A stretch of DNA of 47,952 nt from Nocardiopsis chromatogenes YIM 90109 (GTDB lineage: Bacteria > Actinomycetota > Actinomycetes > Streptosporangiales > Streptosporangiaceae), in assembly GCF_000341185.1 (NCBI RefSeq), contig NZ_ANBH01000059.1:14468-62419 (forward strand), given 5' to 3'. The notes beneath the pieces were generated by a model that was not told where the DNA came from, made no database searches, and saw only the letters and a list, made by a program, of their open reading frames with translations. Each line of letters starts with the position of its first letter. Within the stretch, counting starts at the first letter, position 1. Positions 7,573 to 15,273 of this stretch are shown piece by piece. The translations under genes and the position numbers were made by a program.

Positions 7573-8366
7573 GGACCGTGATCGGCGTCGTACGCTCAGA
7601 ACTCACCAAGATCACCTCATTGCCCAGCGTCCTGATCGCCACCGCGGTTCTGTTGCTGCTCGCCGTGGTCGTGCTGCTCCAACCGCTTGGCATGCTCTCC
7701 GACTCTCTCGCGGGCATGCGTCCCGACGGGACCATCGAATTCTTCACCGGCCACCGACAGCAGGCCGAGTCCCTGGTTCTCGGACTGCTGGTGGCATCCT
7801 CGCTGCAGCCGGGGTTGTTCCTGCCGATCATCGGCGCCATCATCGCCGGACAGGAGTTCCGATCCGGCCACCTGGGCGTCAGCGTCTCGGTCGTCCCACG
7901 CCGAGGGAAGCTCGTCGTCGGCAAGGTGATCGCGACCGCGCTGTACGCCCTCGCCGTCGGCGTCGTCCTCGCGGCGCTGTCGACATTGTTCATGTATCTG
8001 GGGGTCCGTGACTGGAATCCCGGCATCCTGTGGAGCGCTGAGGCGCTGGCCGGGCAAGGGCGATTCCTGCTGTACGCGGTCACGGCGACCCTGATCGGAT
8101 TCGCCGTCACACTGGTGGCCCGACGCACCCTTGTGGGGATCATCGCCGTCACCGCCTTCATCGCGCTGACGATGGCGCAAGTGTTCGCAGCCGTACCGGC
8201 CATCGACGCACTCCTGCCGTTGAGCGCCGCGCGCAACCTGCTTCTTGAGCCCACGACCAACGTCCTCAGCGCGAGTCCACTGCACGGAGCAGCCGTACTG
8301 ACCGGCTGGGCGGCGGTCGCCGTCACCGGCGCCGCCGTCGCGGTCCGCCTGCGGGACGCCCGATGA
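7569..8366 (+). CDS. ABC-2-type permease subunit 1
   Basis: A 265-residue membrane protein with about six hydrophobic helices and the ABC-2 layout: an N-terminal RSELTKITSLPSV entry, a long first helix, a loop with a GQEFRSGHL coupling segment, and a C-terminal helix pair. The GTG at 7569 overlaps the ATPase stop as GTGA; GTG codons at 7566 and 7578 are alternatives. It presumably forms the export channel with the second permease and the ATPase. Confidence 0.85.
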   Translation: MRTVIGVVRSELTKITSLPSVLIATAVLLLLAVVVLLQPLGMLSDSLAGMRPDGTIEFFTGHRQQAESLVLGLLVASSLQPGLFLPIIGAIIAGQEFRSGHLGVSVSVVPRRGKLVVGKVIATALYALAVGVVLAALSTLFMYLGVRDWNPGILWSAEALAGQGRFLLYAVTATLIGFAVTLVARRTLVGIIAVTAFIALTMAQVFAAVPAIDALLPLSAARNLLLEPTTNVLSASPLHGAAVLTGWAAVAVTGAAVAVRLRDAR

Positions 8367-9115
8367 CGGCCGATGCCGCCACGGCAGCCGTCGGCCTGCG
8401 CAGACGCGACCTTTTCGCCGCTGAAGTGACCAAGATCGTCACGCATCCGGTGACGTGGCTGGCCATCGCGGCGACGCTGGTGCTCAATACCGGGCTGGAC
8501 GCCGCCGCTGCGACCGACGCCGTCCGCATCGGCGCCGGTGACGGCGCTGTGGCACTCTCCGAGCTCGGTGGCGTGCTGATGGCGCCGGTCTACGTGTTCG
8601 TCCTGGTCGCGGTATTCGCGGCCGGAAGCGAGTACCACAATGGGCAACTGCGCGTGACGTTCACCGCGGTGCCCGACCGGCTGCGGCTGTACGCCGCCAA
8701 GCTCGCAGCACTGCTGGCCGTGACCGTGCCCGCAGCCGTTGCGGTGGTGACCCCCGGCCGCCTGGCCCTCCTGCTCGGAGAGGCGTCCACGCCGGATATC
8801 GCGGTGGAGCTTCTGCGCTGGTACGCGGTCTACGTGGTGCTGCCGGTGATCGGCTTCGGGCTGGCGATCGTCACACGCAACGTGGTGGCGCCGCCGACAC
8901 TCCTGGTTCTGGCTCCCGTACTGGTCGCCACCGGCGTATTCCAGGTGCCGGAGGTGATCCGACTGCTTCCCCACGAGGCGAGCCTGAGTCTGGTCGGCAC
9001 CCCGGCCTACAGTGTCACCGAGCTCCACCCGGGCGCGGCGGCGGCCGTCCTCGCCGGGTGGGGGGTTCTCGCTGCGGCGGCGGGCGGTTACTGCCTCTTT
9101 CGTCGCGACGCTTGA
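8363..9115 (+). CDS. ABC-2-type permease subunit 2
   Basis: A 250-residue membrane protein starting at ATG 8363 with an ATGA overlap on the previous stop. It shares the plan of subunit 1: RRDLFAAEVTKIVTHPVTW at the N-terminus, a first helix, a conserved GSEYHNGQLRVTFTAVP coupling segment (compare GQEFRSGHLGVSVSVVP in subunit 1), then four more helices. The two permeases therefore probably arose by duplication and make a heterodimeric channel. It is followed by two terminator-like hairpins at 9154-9218. Confidence 0.83.
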   Translation: MTADAATAAVGLRRRDLFAAEVTKIVTHPVTWLAIAATLVLNTGLDAAAATDAVRIGAGDGAVALSELGGVLMAPVYVFVLVAVFAAGSEYHNGQLRVTFTAVPDRLRLYAAKLAALLAVTVPAAVAVVTPGRLALLLGEASTPDIAVELLRWYAVYVVLPVIGFGLAIVTRNVVAPPTLLVLAPVLVATGVFQVPEVIRLLPHEASLSLVGTPAYSVTELHPGAAAAVLAGWGVLAAAAGGYCLFRRDA

Positions 9116-9153
9116 GCCGATGGTTCCCACCACACCCACCCGCCCCGGCCGGA

Positions 9154-9218
9154 CCTGAGCTCCCACTCAGGAAAGAAAGCCCTGACCTGCGGTCCCAGAT
9201 CGATCAGGCAGGGCATTT
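9154..9218 (+). terminator. Two hairpins ending the ABC exporter operon
   Basis: CCTGAG (9154-9159) pairs with CTCAGG (9166-9171). Next, GCCCTG-A-CCTG (9179-9189) pairs with CAGGCAGGGC (9205-9214) with one bulged A, and is followed by ATTTCTCT. Confidence 0.65.
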
Positions 9219-9317
9219 CTCTCATGTCCAGAGCGCAACGGCCGTCGATCTCGGACGACCTCGCCACCGTCCCCGCCCGCGTCGGGCGCAGCGGCTCCCT
9301 TCTCGGGGCTCCCCTGC

Positions 9318-9380
9318 AGTGAAGATGCTGCAGATGTCATCACCGCCGCATTCCGCCGGGTCGGTGGCGGCCGCCCGGAT
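9318..9380 (-). pseudogene. Fragment of a MerR-family gene C-terminus
   Basis: Read on the minus strand this gives AAATDPAECGGDDICSIFTAG, nearly the C-terminus of the intact MerR regulator at 13573-13977 (AAATDPAACGGDDICTILTAP). By eye about 50 of 60 bases match. No other part of a MerR gene is visible nearby, so this is a small relic, consistent with loss of a second metal-responsive module. Confidence 0.75.
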
Positions 9381-9666
9381 GGATCACCGGCATCACCCTG
9401 GCCACGGAACACCACCCGACCCTGCGGAGGCCGCGGACCGCCCCTTCCGCATGTCCGCGACCGGCCTGTGTCCGTCGGCCTGACCCACAGCCCGACGCAC
9501 CCTCTGCCCGAGCGCGGCCAGGAGCGGCCAGAAGACCGCCCCTACCCCCGAGGCCCGGCGTCGCCGTGTGCGGCGTGGACACCACCGATCTCCCCTTCCC
9601 TCGGCCACCCGGCTCGGACCGGCCGCTCCCGGCCGTCCTCTGCGAAGACTCTTGATGTGATTGCAA

Positions 9667-9731
9667 ATGCACGTGCATAATCGCGTGCATGCACTCCCTC
9701 CCGGTCGGTCGAAGGAGGCGACGCGTCCTCC
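9667..9731 (+). promoter_or_regulatory. Nested palindromes and a hairpin masking the ribosome binding site
   Basis: ATGCACGTGCAT (9667-9678) and GTGCATGCAC (9685-9694) are perfect palindromes 17 bp apart centre to centre, sharing GTGCAT. Downstream, the only Shine-Dalgarno candidate GGAGG (9714-9718) can pair with CCTCC (9727-9731), just before the ATG at 9733. Both levels suggest tight control of the gene at 9733. Confidence 0.5.
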
Positions 9732-9732
9732 C

Positions 9733-11241
9733 ATGACCTCTCACGACCCCCCGCACCCGCCGTCCGGTCGGCCCGCCGGAGCCGACGACGGCACTCTCGA
9801 ACAGGCCGCGGGCACCGGCGCCTGCCCCTCCGAACCGAGCCCTCTGCGCGGCAGCCTGCTGCTGGGTGAAGGGGAATGGGACGGCCTCTCATGGCGGTCA
9901 GCACGGTGTCCCGTACGGCGGCACTCCGGCCTCCGCCCCACGACAGACGTGCGGAACAGTTCGTCCGACACCGTCGCGAGGACACTGATCCAAACCGGGG
10001 CGTCCGGCGACATCTTCGTCGGAACACCACCGGCCCCGCCCCGGGACGGCGACCAGGAGGCCGACGCCGCGCTGTCCGCGGCCGTGCCCGTCGCTCAGGC
10101 CGATCCCCGGCGGCTGGGCGTCCACCCCGCCCCCGCCGCACCCGACGGTTCCCGCCTCTCCCCCTACATACGCCGCGACCGCGACGGCGAACTCGAACAG
10201 GCCGTGGTCGCGGCCAAGGCCACAGGCGGCGCCGTACTGGTGGTGGGCGACTCCGCCGCCGGCAAGTCCCGCTCACTGCTGCACGCCCTGGTCTCGAACG
10301 TGCCCCACCGCCACCTGGTCGCTCCGCCGACGGGCACGGCGCTGGACACACTGGCCCAACGGCTCACCTCGACCCCGTACCTGTCCGACTCCGGCGTCGT
10401 GGTGTGGCTCGACGACGTGGACGGCTTCCTCGAAGACGATGCGGCGCACCTGACCGAGACGACCCTGAGCCTGCTCACACGCGGACGCACCATCGTGGCC
10501 ATGACGCTGCGCACCGAGTACCTCGACACCCACCGCTCCCCCGTCCCACCGCGGACTCGCGCGGCTCCGAAGCCCCGGCGCACGGTCGACCTGCTCAGGC
10601 GCCTCGACCCCATCGTGCTGGAGCGGACCTGGTCGGCCGAGGAGACCCGGCGCGCCGCCGCGCACGGTGACGCCCGCCTGCGCGCCGCCGCGCATACCGC
10701 CCGCAACGGCGTCCACGGGGTGGCCGAGTACCTGGCGGCGGGCCCCCACCTGGTCGGGGTCTGGCGTGATGCGAACCGGTGCACCGACAGCGGCGGCCAC
10801 CCGCGCGGCCGTGCGGTGGTCGCCGCCGCGGTCGACCTGGCCCGCACCGGCCTGGGGACCGGCCTGTCCGCCGAACTGCTCAGGCACACGCACACCGCCT
10901 ACCTCCACGGGGCCGCGGCCCTGCGCCCGGAGGGCTTCGACGAGGCCCTGTCCTGGGCCCAGCAGGTCAGGATCGGAGCGAGCGGCCTGCTCGTCCCGGC
11001 CGATATGGACGGCGGCCTCTGGCACCCGTTCGACTACCTCGTCTCGTCCGTTCACAGCCCCGTCCCCGACGAGGTCCGCACCCGCGCCCTGGCCCACCAT
11101 GCCCTCGAAGGAAACGCGCCCGGCGAGGCCCCGTCGGCGACGTGCGAACACCGCGCTCCCCTATTCGAGGACGGCAGACCGCGGCGGACGGTCGGGGCGG
11201 TCGGCAGGGGGCACCGTTGTTCCCCGCGGCGCACTTCCTAG
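9733..11241 (+). CDS. STAND-like P-loop NTPase, probably C-terminally truncated
   Basis: A 502-residue protein. Residues about 73-103 (VRNSSSDTVARTLIQTGASGDIFVG) resemble the glycine-rich leader seen at the N-terminus of actinobacterial STAND/TPR proteins. A P-loop NTPase follows: Walker A GDSAAGKS (172-179) and Walker B VVVWLDDVD (222-230), then a helical region. Related actinobacterial proteins continue with a long tetratricopeptide-type repeat region, but here the sequence drifts into an Arg/Pro/Ser-rich tail after ALAHHALEGN and stops. Truncation or a frameshift near 11110 is likely. The start is uncertain: ATG 9733 has its ribosome binding site 14 bases away in a hairpin, and GTG 9949, just before the leader motif, is an alternative. 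STAND ATPases act as signalling or defence switches; the role here is unknown. Confidence 0.65.
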   Translation: MTSHDPPHPPSGRPAGADDGTLEQAAGTGACPSEPSPLRGSLLLGEGEWDGLSWRSARCPVRRHSGLRPTTDVRNSSSDTVARTLIQTGASGDIFVGTPPAPPRDGDQEADAALSAAVPVAQADPRRLGVHPAPAAPDGSRLSPYIRRDRDGELEQAVVAAKATGGAVLVVGDSAAGKSRSLLHALVSNVPHRHLVAPPTGTALDTLAQRLTSTPYLSDSGVVVWLDDVDGFLEDDAAHLTETTLSLLTRGRTIVAMTLRTEYLDTHRSPVPPRTRAAPKPRRTVDLLRRLDPIVLERTWSAEETRRAAAHGDARLRAAAHTARNGVHGVAEYLAAGPHLVGVWRDANRCTDSGGHPRGRAVVAAAVDLARTGLGTGLSAELLRHTHTAYLHGAAALRPEGFDEALSWAQQVRIGASGLLVPADMDGGLWHPFDYLVSSVHSPVPDEVRTRALAHHALEGNAPGEAPSATCEHRAPLFEDGRPRRTVGAVGRGHRCSPRRTS

Positions 11242-11373
11242 CTTCACGTGCGCACTCCCGAATTCATGCAGGTCGCTCTAGGAGGAGAAGGCCGGGTCGG
11301 CCGGGGGCTCCGGAATCCGGCCTTGCCGCTCTCCCACGTTGTTCGACGGGTGGCCGCGCACGGCCGCCCCGAC

Positions 11374-12510
11374 TCAGAACACCTCGCGCACGAGCCTCTG
11401 GTAGGCCTCCTGGCCCTGGGTGCTCATGGTCAGGTCGGGGTCGTCCACATAGTTCACCGCCGCGGCCAGGACCGTGCTCCCGTCGGGCGTGCCGGACATC
11501 ATCGTCGCGTAGCCCGGGACGCCGCCGTTGTGGTTGATGACGGTGGTTCCGCTCTCCGTCTCCTGCACGAACACCCCCAGGCCGTAGTCCATTGCCGGGA
11601 TGCCCGTGGACACCGGCGTGCACATCTCCGCCAGCAGCCCGGGCGGCAGGAGCCGACCGCCCAGCAGGGCGGACATGAACACGGCCAGGTCCCCGGTGGT
11701 CGAGATCATGTCGCCGCCGGTGCAGAGCCACGAGGGGTTCTGGCGGGTGATGTCGACCGTCTCCTGCGCGCCGTCCCTCTCGTAGCGGAAGTACCCGCGG
11801 GCGTGCGGCGCCGGGAGCTCTGGCGAGTCCTCCGGCAGCACGGTGCCCGTCAGCCCGAGCGGCCCCAGGATCCGCCGCCGCATCTCCTCGGGGAACGAGC
11901 GGCCGGTGACGTTCTCGACCAGCAGCCGGGCCAGCACGTAGTTGGTGTTGGAGTAGCTCCACTTCGCCCCCGGCTCGAACCGCGGCGGCTGGGACAGCGC
12001 CACCCGCACCAGCTCCTCCGGGCGGTGGCTCTCCAACCGGCCGTCCAGCCACTCCTGGGTCGTGGTGCCGTAAGGCGTGGTGACCCCCGGGACCAGGGTC
12101 CCGTCGTCGTCGAATTCGCCGGTGAAGTTGAAGACCCCGCTGGTGTGCCGCAGCAGCATCCGCACCGTGATCCGCGCGTCCAGGCCGAACCCGGGCAGGT
12201 GGTCCGCGGCCGAATCCTCCAGCCCGATCCCGCCGTCGGCCACCGTCCGCAGCACCAGGGCGGCGGCGAAGGTCTTGGTGGTGCTGCCGATCCGCGTGTA
12301 CCCGTCGGTGGGCGGCGCAGCGGTCCCACCCAGCTCGGCCTTCCCCGCGCTGCCGACCCACTCGCCGTGCCGGTCGCGCACGCGCAGCGACACCCCGAGG
12401 AATCCGGTGTCGACGATCTCCTCGATCGCCTTCTGCAGCTCCGGGCGGTCCTGCCCGGCGTCATCGCTCTGCGGAGTGTTCCCATGCCGGCCGGAAGTGG
12501 GGATGGACAT
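11374..12510 (-). CDS. Beta-lactamase/D-Ala-D-Ala-peptidase-fold serine hydrolase
   Basis: A 378-residue enzyme of the class C beta-lactamase/DD-peptidase/esterase fold. The nucleophile motif SxxK is S76-T-T-K79, the second motif is Y186-S-N188 in WSYSNTNY, and the third motif is HNGG in VINHNGGVPGY, standing in for KTG. No signal peptide or membrane anchor is visible: the N-terminus is hydrophilic (MSIPTSGRHGNTPQSDD), so it is probably cytoplasmic, unlike most penicillin-binding relatives. It is divergently transcribed from a MerR regulator, and both promoters carry matched palindromes (12574-12697), so its expression probably responds to the MerR ligand. It may be an esterase or peptidase acting on a small molecule. 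Confidence 0.88.
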   Translation of the reverse strand: MSIPTSGRHGNTPQSDDAGQDRPELQKAIEEIVDTGFLGVSLRVRDRHGEWVGSAGKAELGGTAAPPTDGYTRIGSTTKTFAAALVLRTVADGGIGLEDSAADHLPGFGLDARITVRMLLRHTSGVFNFTGEFDDDGTLVPGVTTPYGTTTQEWLDGRLESHRPEELVRVALSQPPRFEPGAKWSYSNTNYVLARLLVENVTGRSFPEEMRRRILGPLGLTGTVLPEDSPELPAPHARGYFRYERDGAQETVDITRQNPSWLCTGGDMISTTGDLAVFMSALLGGRLLPPGLLAEMCTPVSTGIPAMDYGLGVFVQETESGTTVINHNGGVPGYATMMSGTPDGSTVLAAAVNYVDDPDLTMSTQGQEAYQRLVREVF

Positions 12511-12573
12511 CGTGGCCCGCTCCTTCGGTCTCCTCGTGTGTGGTCGGCACCCTGCCGCTGTGCCGCTACGAGG

Positions 12574-12697
12574 AGCCTCCGCCCTGACCTAAGGTCAACC
12601 TCAATGGTGACCTGCGCCACACATCCGGCCTTGGTGGCGGAAGGCGCGCAGGACCTCGCGGCCGGGTTGACCCTGACCCAAGGTCACCGAGCACACT
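12574..12697. promoter_or_regulatory. Divergent MerR-type promoters with 19-bp spacers and matched palindromes
   Basis: Minus strand, towards the serine hydrolase: -35 TTGAGG (12604-12599), a 19-bp spacer, then GAGGCT (12579-12574) as -10. Plus strand, towards the MerR gene: TTGACC (12667-12672), a 19-bp spacer, then CACACT (12692-12697). Each spacer holds the palindrome at exactly spacer positions 2-14: TGACCTAAGGTCA at 12585-12597 and TGACCCAAGGTCA at 12674-12686. An overlong 19-bp spacer with a central dyad is the hallmark of MerR-activated promoters. Confidence 0.75.
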
Positions 12698-12735
12698 CGG
12701 CGCACACCCTCTAAGCGGAAGGAAGCACCGGACCG

Positions 12736-13506
12736 ATGACGGACGGACTCACGATCGGCCAGGCGGCCTCCTTCGCCGAAGTGACGGTCAAGGCCGTCCG
12801 GCACTACCACCGGATCGGCCTGCTCCCCGAACCCCCGCGCGACGGCTCCGGCTACCGCCGCTACGGCGCGACCGAGGTGCTGCGGCTGGTCCGCATCCGC
12901 ACACTCGCCGCCGCCGGAGTGCCGCTGGCCGAGGTCGGCGCCATGCTGGACGACGGCCCCGAGCGCTTCGCCGAGTCCCTCGCCGACGTCGAGAGGCGCC
13001 TGGACGAGCGGATCGAAGAGCTGACCGCCCGGCGCGCCATGCTGCGCCGCCTCGCCGACGGCGACCTGGCCCTGCTCCCCGACCGCGCCGCGGACCTCCT
13101 CGAACGGGGACGCGCCCTTGGGCTCCCCCCGGAGGAGGTGGCGGCCGCCCGGGAGGGCATGGTCCTGGCCAGGGCGCTGGACCCCGAGGCCTTCGACGAC
13201 TACCTCGGCGACCTGGAGGAGGTCCTGGCCGATCCGCAGGCCATCGCCGTGCACAAGCGCGCGCGGGAGGCCCTCGCCTGGGAGCCGGACGACCCCCGCA
13301 TCGAGGAGGCCGCCGTCGCCATGGCCGATTACGTCCTGGCCCGCCCCGCGATGCTCAAGGTCGTCACCGGCTTCCAGAAGGCCCGCACCGCACCCGCGGA
13401 CCGGTACCGGCTCATCAGCCGCTTCGGCAATCAGTCGCCAACCGGGGCCCGCCTGCTCGACCTCATCGAGGCCCGGCTCCGCTCGGCGGGCGTCTTCATC
13501 CCGTGA
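12736..13506 (+). CDS. MerR-family transcriptional regulator with large effector domain
   Basis: A 256-residue regulator. The winged-helix MerR domain covers about residues 5-73 (LTIGQAASFAEVTVKAVRHYHRIGLLPEPPR, then GYRRYGATEVLRLVRIRTLAAAGVPL), followed by a coiled-coil dimerisation helix (about 80-115) and a roughly 140-residue C-terminal ligand domain with no cysteine cluster, so a small organic effector is more likely than a metal. ATG 12736 has a GGAAGGAAG ribosome binding site. It is divergent from the serine hydrolase and probably controls itself and that gene through the palindromes at 12585 and 12674. A perfect hairpin (13522-13544) separates it from the convergent second MerR gene. 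Confidence 0.9.
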   Translation: MTDGLTIGQAASFAEVTVKAVRHYHRIGLLPEPPRDGSGYRRYGATEVLRLVRIRTLAAAGVPLAEVGAMLDDGPERFAESLADVERRLDERIEELTARRAMLRRLADGDLALLPDRAADLLERGRALGLPPEEVAAAREGMVLARALDPEAFDDYLGDLEEVLADPQAIAVHKRAREALAWEPDDPRIEEAAVAMADYVLARPAMLKVVTGFQKARTAPADRYRLISRFGNQSPTGARLLDLIEARLRSAGVFIP

Positions 13507-13521
13507 GCGCCGCGGATTCCA

Positions 13522-13544
13522 CCGCCCGCCCTCCGGGCGGGCGG
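13522..13544. terminator. Bidirectional terminator between the two MerR genes
   Basis: CCGCCCGCCC (13522-13531) pairs perfectly with GGGCGGGCGG (13535-13544) around a 3-base loop, between convergent stops at 13506 and 13573. Confidence 0.75.
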
Positions 13545-13572
13545 ACGGGCGGGCAGGTGCGGTTCCGGCCCC

Positions 13573-13977
13573 TCATCCGCCCGGCGCGGTGAGGATGGTG
13601 CAGATGTCGTCGCCACCGCAGGCCGCAGGGTCGGTGGCGGCTGCGCGGTCGGCGAGGGTGTGCAGCACCCGGCGGGTGGCGGCGAGTTCGGCCATGCGCC
13701 GGTCGATGTCGTCCAGGTGCTCGTGGATGAGCGCGGCCACATGGGCGCACGGGGCGTGGCCGTCGTCGCGCAGGGCGAGGACGGAGCGGATCTCGGCGAG
13801 GGTCAGCCCGGCGCGCTGGGACTCGCCGATGAACGCCAGCCGGGCGACGGCGGTGTCGGGGTAGTCGCGGTAGCCGCCCGGCGTGCGCGGTGGCGGGGGC
13901 AGCAGTCCGGCCTCCTCGTAGAAGCGGAGCGTCCTGGCGGACAGCCCGCTTCGGGAGGCGAGTTCGCCGATGCGCAT
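13573..13977 (-). CDS. MerR-family metal-responsive regulator of the merB gene
   Basis: A 134-residue MerR-family protein of the metal-sensing size class. The DNA-binding domain is residues 1-70 (MRIGELASRSGLSARTLRFYEEAGLLPPP and GYRDYPDTAVARLAFI). A cysteine follows the helix (APCAHVAALIHEHL), at the position of the metal ligand that starts the dimerisation helix in MerR/ZntR, and the C-terminus carries ACGGDDICTI with two more cysteines. Three cysteines suit mercury or a related thiophilic metal. It is divergent from the organomercurial lyase at 14101, and the palindrome between them (13998-14019) sits between a -35 and -10 with an overlong spacer. This makes it the probable mercury sensor. 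A relic of a near-identical C-terminus lies at 9318. Confidence 0.88.
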   Translation of the reverse strand: MRIGELASRSGLSARTLRFYEEAGLLPPPPRTPGGYRDYPDTAVARLAFIGESQRAGLTLAEIRSVLALRDDGHAPCAHVAALIHEHLDDIDRRMAELAATRRVLHTLADRAAATDPAACGGDDICTILTAPGG

Positions 13978-13994
13978 GTTCCTCAGCCCAACCC

Positions 13995-14026
13995 TTGACC
14001 TTCCAGCGCACTGGAAAGTCTACCGT
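13995..14026 (+). promoter_or_regulatory. merB promoter with MerR operator
   Basis: TTGACC (13995-14000) and TACCGT (14021-14026) are separated by 20 bp. In the spacer, ACCTTCCAG (13998-14006) faces CTGGAAAGT (14011-14019), an 8-of-9 inverted repeat with a 4-base centre. Overlong spacing with a central dyad is typical of MerR promoters. Confidence 0.72.
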
Positions 14027-14100
14027 TCCGGTATACGGCGAACCGGGTGTCCGGCCACGGCCGACAGCCGGGGTCCCGACGAGGTTTCCGGAGGAACAGG

Positions 14101-15093
14101 ATGCGCATCACCGTGCTCGCGGTCCCGGAGTGCCCGAACGCCCGGCCCGCTCTGGAGCAGGTCGAGGCCGCGCTGGCGGGCCGCCCCGCCCACGTGGAGC
14201 TGGTCGAGGTGTCCGACCTGCGGCAGGCCGCCGCACGCGGCATGACCGGGTCCCCGACGATTCTGATCGACGGCACCGACCCGTTCGCGTCCGACGATGC
14301 CGTGCCCGGCCTGTCCTGCCGCCTGTACCGGGGCGCGGACGGCGCCGTCTCCGGCACCCCCGGTGAGGAGGCCGTACGCAGGGCCGTGGCCGGGCGGCAG
14401 GCGCCGGGCGGGGAGGACGCCGCGGCCTCGGAGTGCTGCCCGCCGTCCCCCCTCCCGGAGGAGGCGGAGGCGGTCGACCGCGCCGGGCGGGGACGCCGAG
14501 CGCCCGCCGAGCGCGGCCTGCGGGCGGTGCAGCAGCAGGTGCTGCGCCACTTCGCCCGGACCGGGGAGGCGCCCGCTCCGCAGGTGCTGCAGCCGGTCGC
14601 CGCCGCGGAGGGCCGTACCGCGGCCGACGCGCTGGCCGAGCTGGCGGCCGAGGACTTCCTCGTTCTGGACGAGGACGGGCGCATCCGCGCCGCCTACCCC
14701 TTCTCCGCCCGCCCCACCCGCCACCGGGTCCGCCTCGCCGACGGCGTCGAGGTGTGGGCGATGTGCGCGATCGACGCCCTCGGCATCCCCGTGATGCTGG
14801 GGACCGACGCGGCCATCTCCTCCACCGATCCGGTCACGCAGGCGGAGGTGGCGGTCACGGTCGAGGGCGGGACCGCCGTCTGGCGGCCGCACGGGGCCGT
14901 CCTCTTCCTCGGTCAGCGCCCCGGGGGCGGCCCGGCGGCCACGGCGTGCTGCGACGCGCTGAACTTCTTCGCCTCGGCCGCCTCCGCGCACACCTGGGCC
15001 CAGGCCCACCCCGAGGTGCCCGGCCGGGTCGTCGGACGAGAGCAGGCCGAGGAGATCGCCCGGCGGACGTTCGGACCGCTCCTCCTCCCCTGA
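14101..15093 (+). CDS. merB: Organomercurial lyase MerB with N-terminal thioredoxin-like domain
   Basis: A 330-residue protein. The C-terminal part (about residues 135-330) is an alkylmercury lyase, which breaks the carbon-mercury bond. Catalytic residues are visible: C222 and D225 in WAMCAIDALGIP (C96 and D99 of classical MerB) and C283/C284 in ACCDALNFF (C159/C160). Residues 1-70 look like a small thioredoxin-fold domain (MRITVLAVPECPNA, then GMTGSPTILIDG with the cis-proline), with C11 in ECPN, and a linker holding CC at 112-113. The fused domain could deliver or accept Hg(II). The ATG at 14101 has GGAGGAAC upstream. No mercuric reductase or transporter gene is beside it, so the released Hg(II) must be handled elsewhere. 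Confidence 0.92.
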   Translation: MRITVLAVPECPNARPALEQVEAALAGRPAHVELVEVSDLRQAAARGMTGSPTILIDGTDPFASDDAVPGLSCRLYRGADGAVSGTPGEEAVRRAVAGRQAPGGEDAAASECCPPSPLPEEAEAVDRAGRGRRAPAERGLRAVQQQVLRHFARTGEAPAPQVLQPVAAAEGRTAADALAELAAEDFLVLDEDGRIRAAYPFSARPTRHRVRLADGVEVWAMCAIDALGIPVMLGTDAAISSTDPVTQAEVAVTVEGGTAVWRPHGAVLFLGQRPGGGPAATACCDALNFFASAASAHTWAQAHPEVPGRVVGREQAEEIARRTFGPLLLP

Positions 15094-15112
15094 CCCGCGC
15101 CTGGGGCCCGGC

Positions 15113-15139
15113 CCCGCCCCTCCGTTCCCGAGGGGCGGG
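15113..15139 (+). terminator. Terminator after merB
   Basis: CCCGCCCCTC (15113-15122) pairs perfectly with GAGGGGCGGG (15130-15139) 20 bases after the merB stop. Confidence 0.7.
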
Positions 15140-15273
15140 CCCACGCGCGGAGGCGTGCGAGGGCGGCCGCGGAGACGGATGCGGCCCTGTGCGAACCTGG
15201 CCCTCGCGTTCGTCCGTGATCGACCCGTCGGTACGACGCAGGTGTCAGGTTCCCGTCTGTTGGAGGGCGGCAT

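Larger units (their letters stand above)
9219..9732. other. Relic-rich intergenic region
   Basis: No intact gene is supported. It holds a MerR C-terminal fragment (9318-9380) and, near its right end, nested palindromes and a hairpin over the ribosome binding site of the next gene (described separately). Confidence 0.5.
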
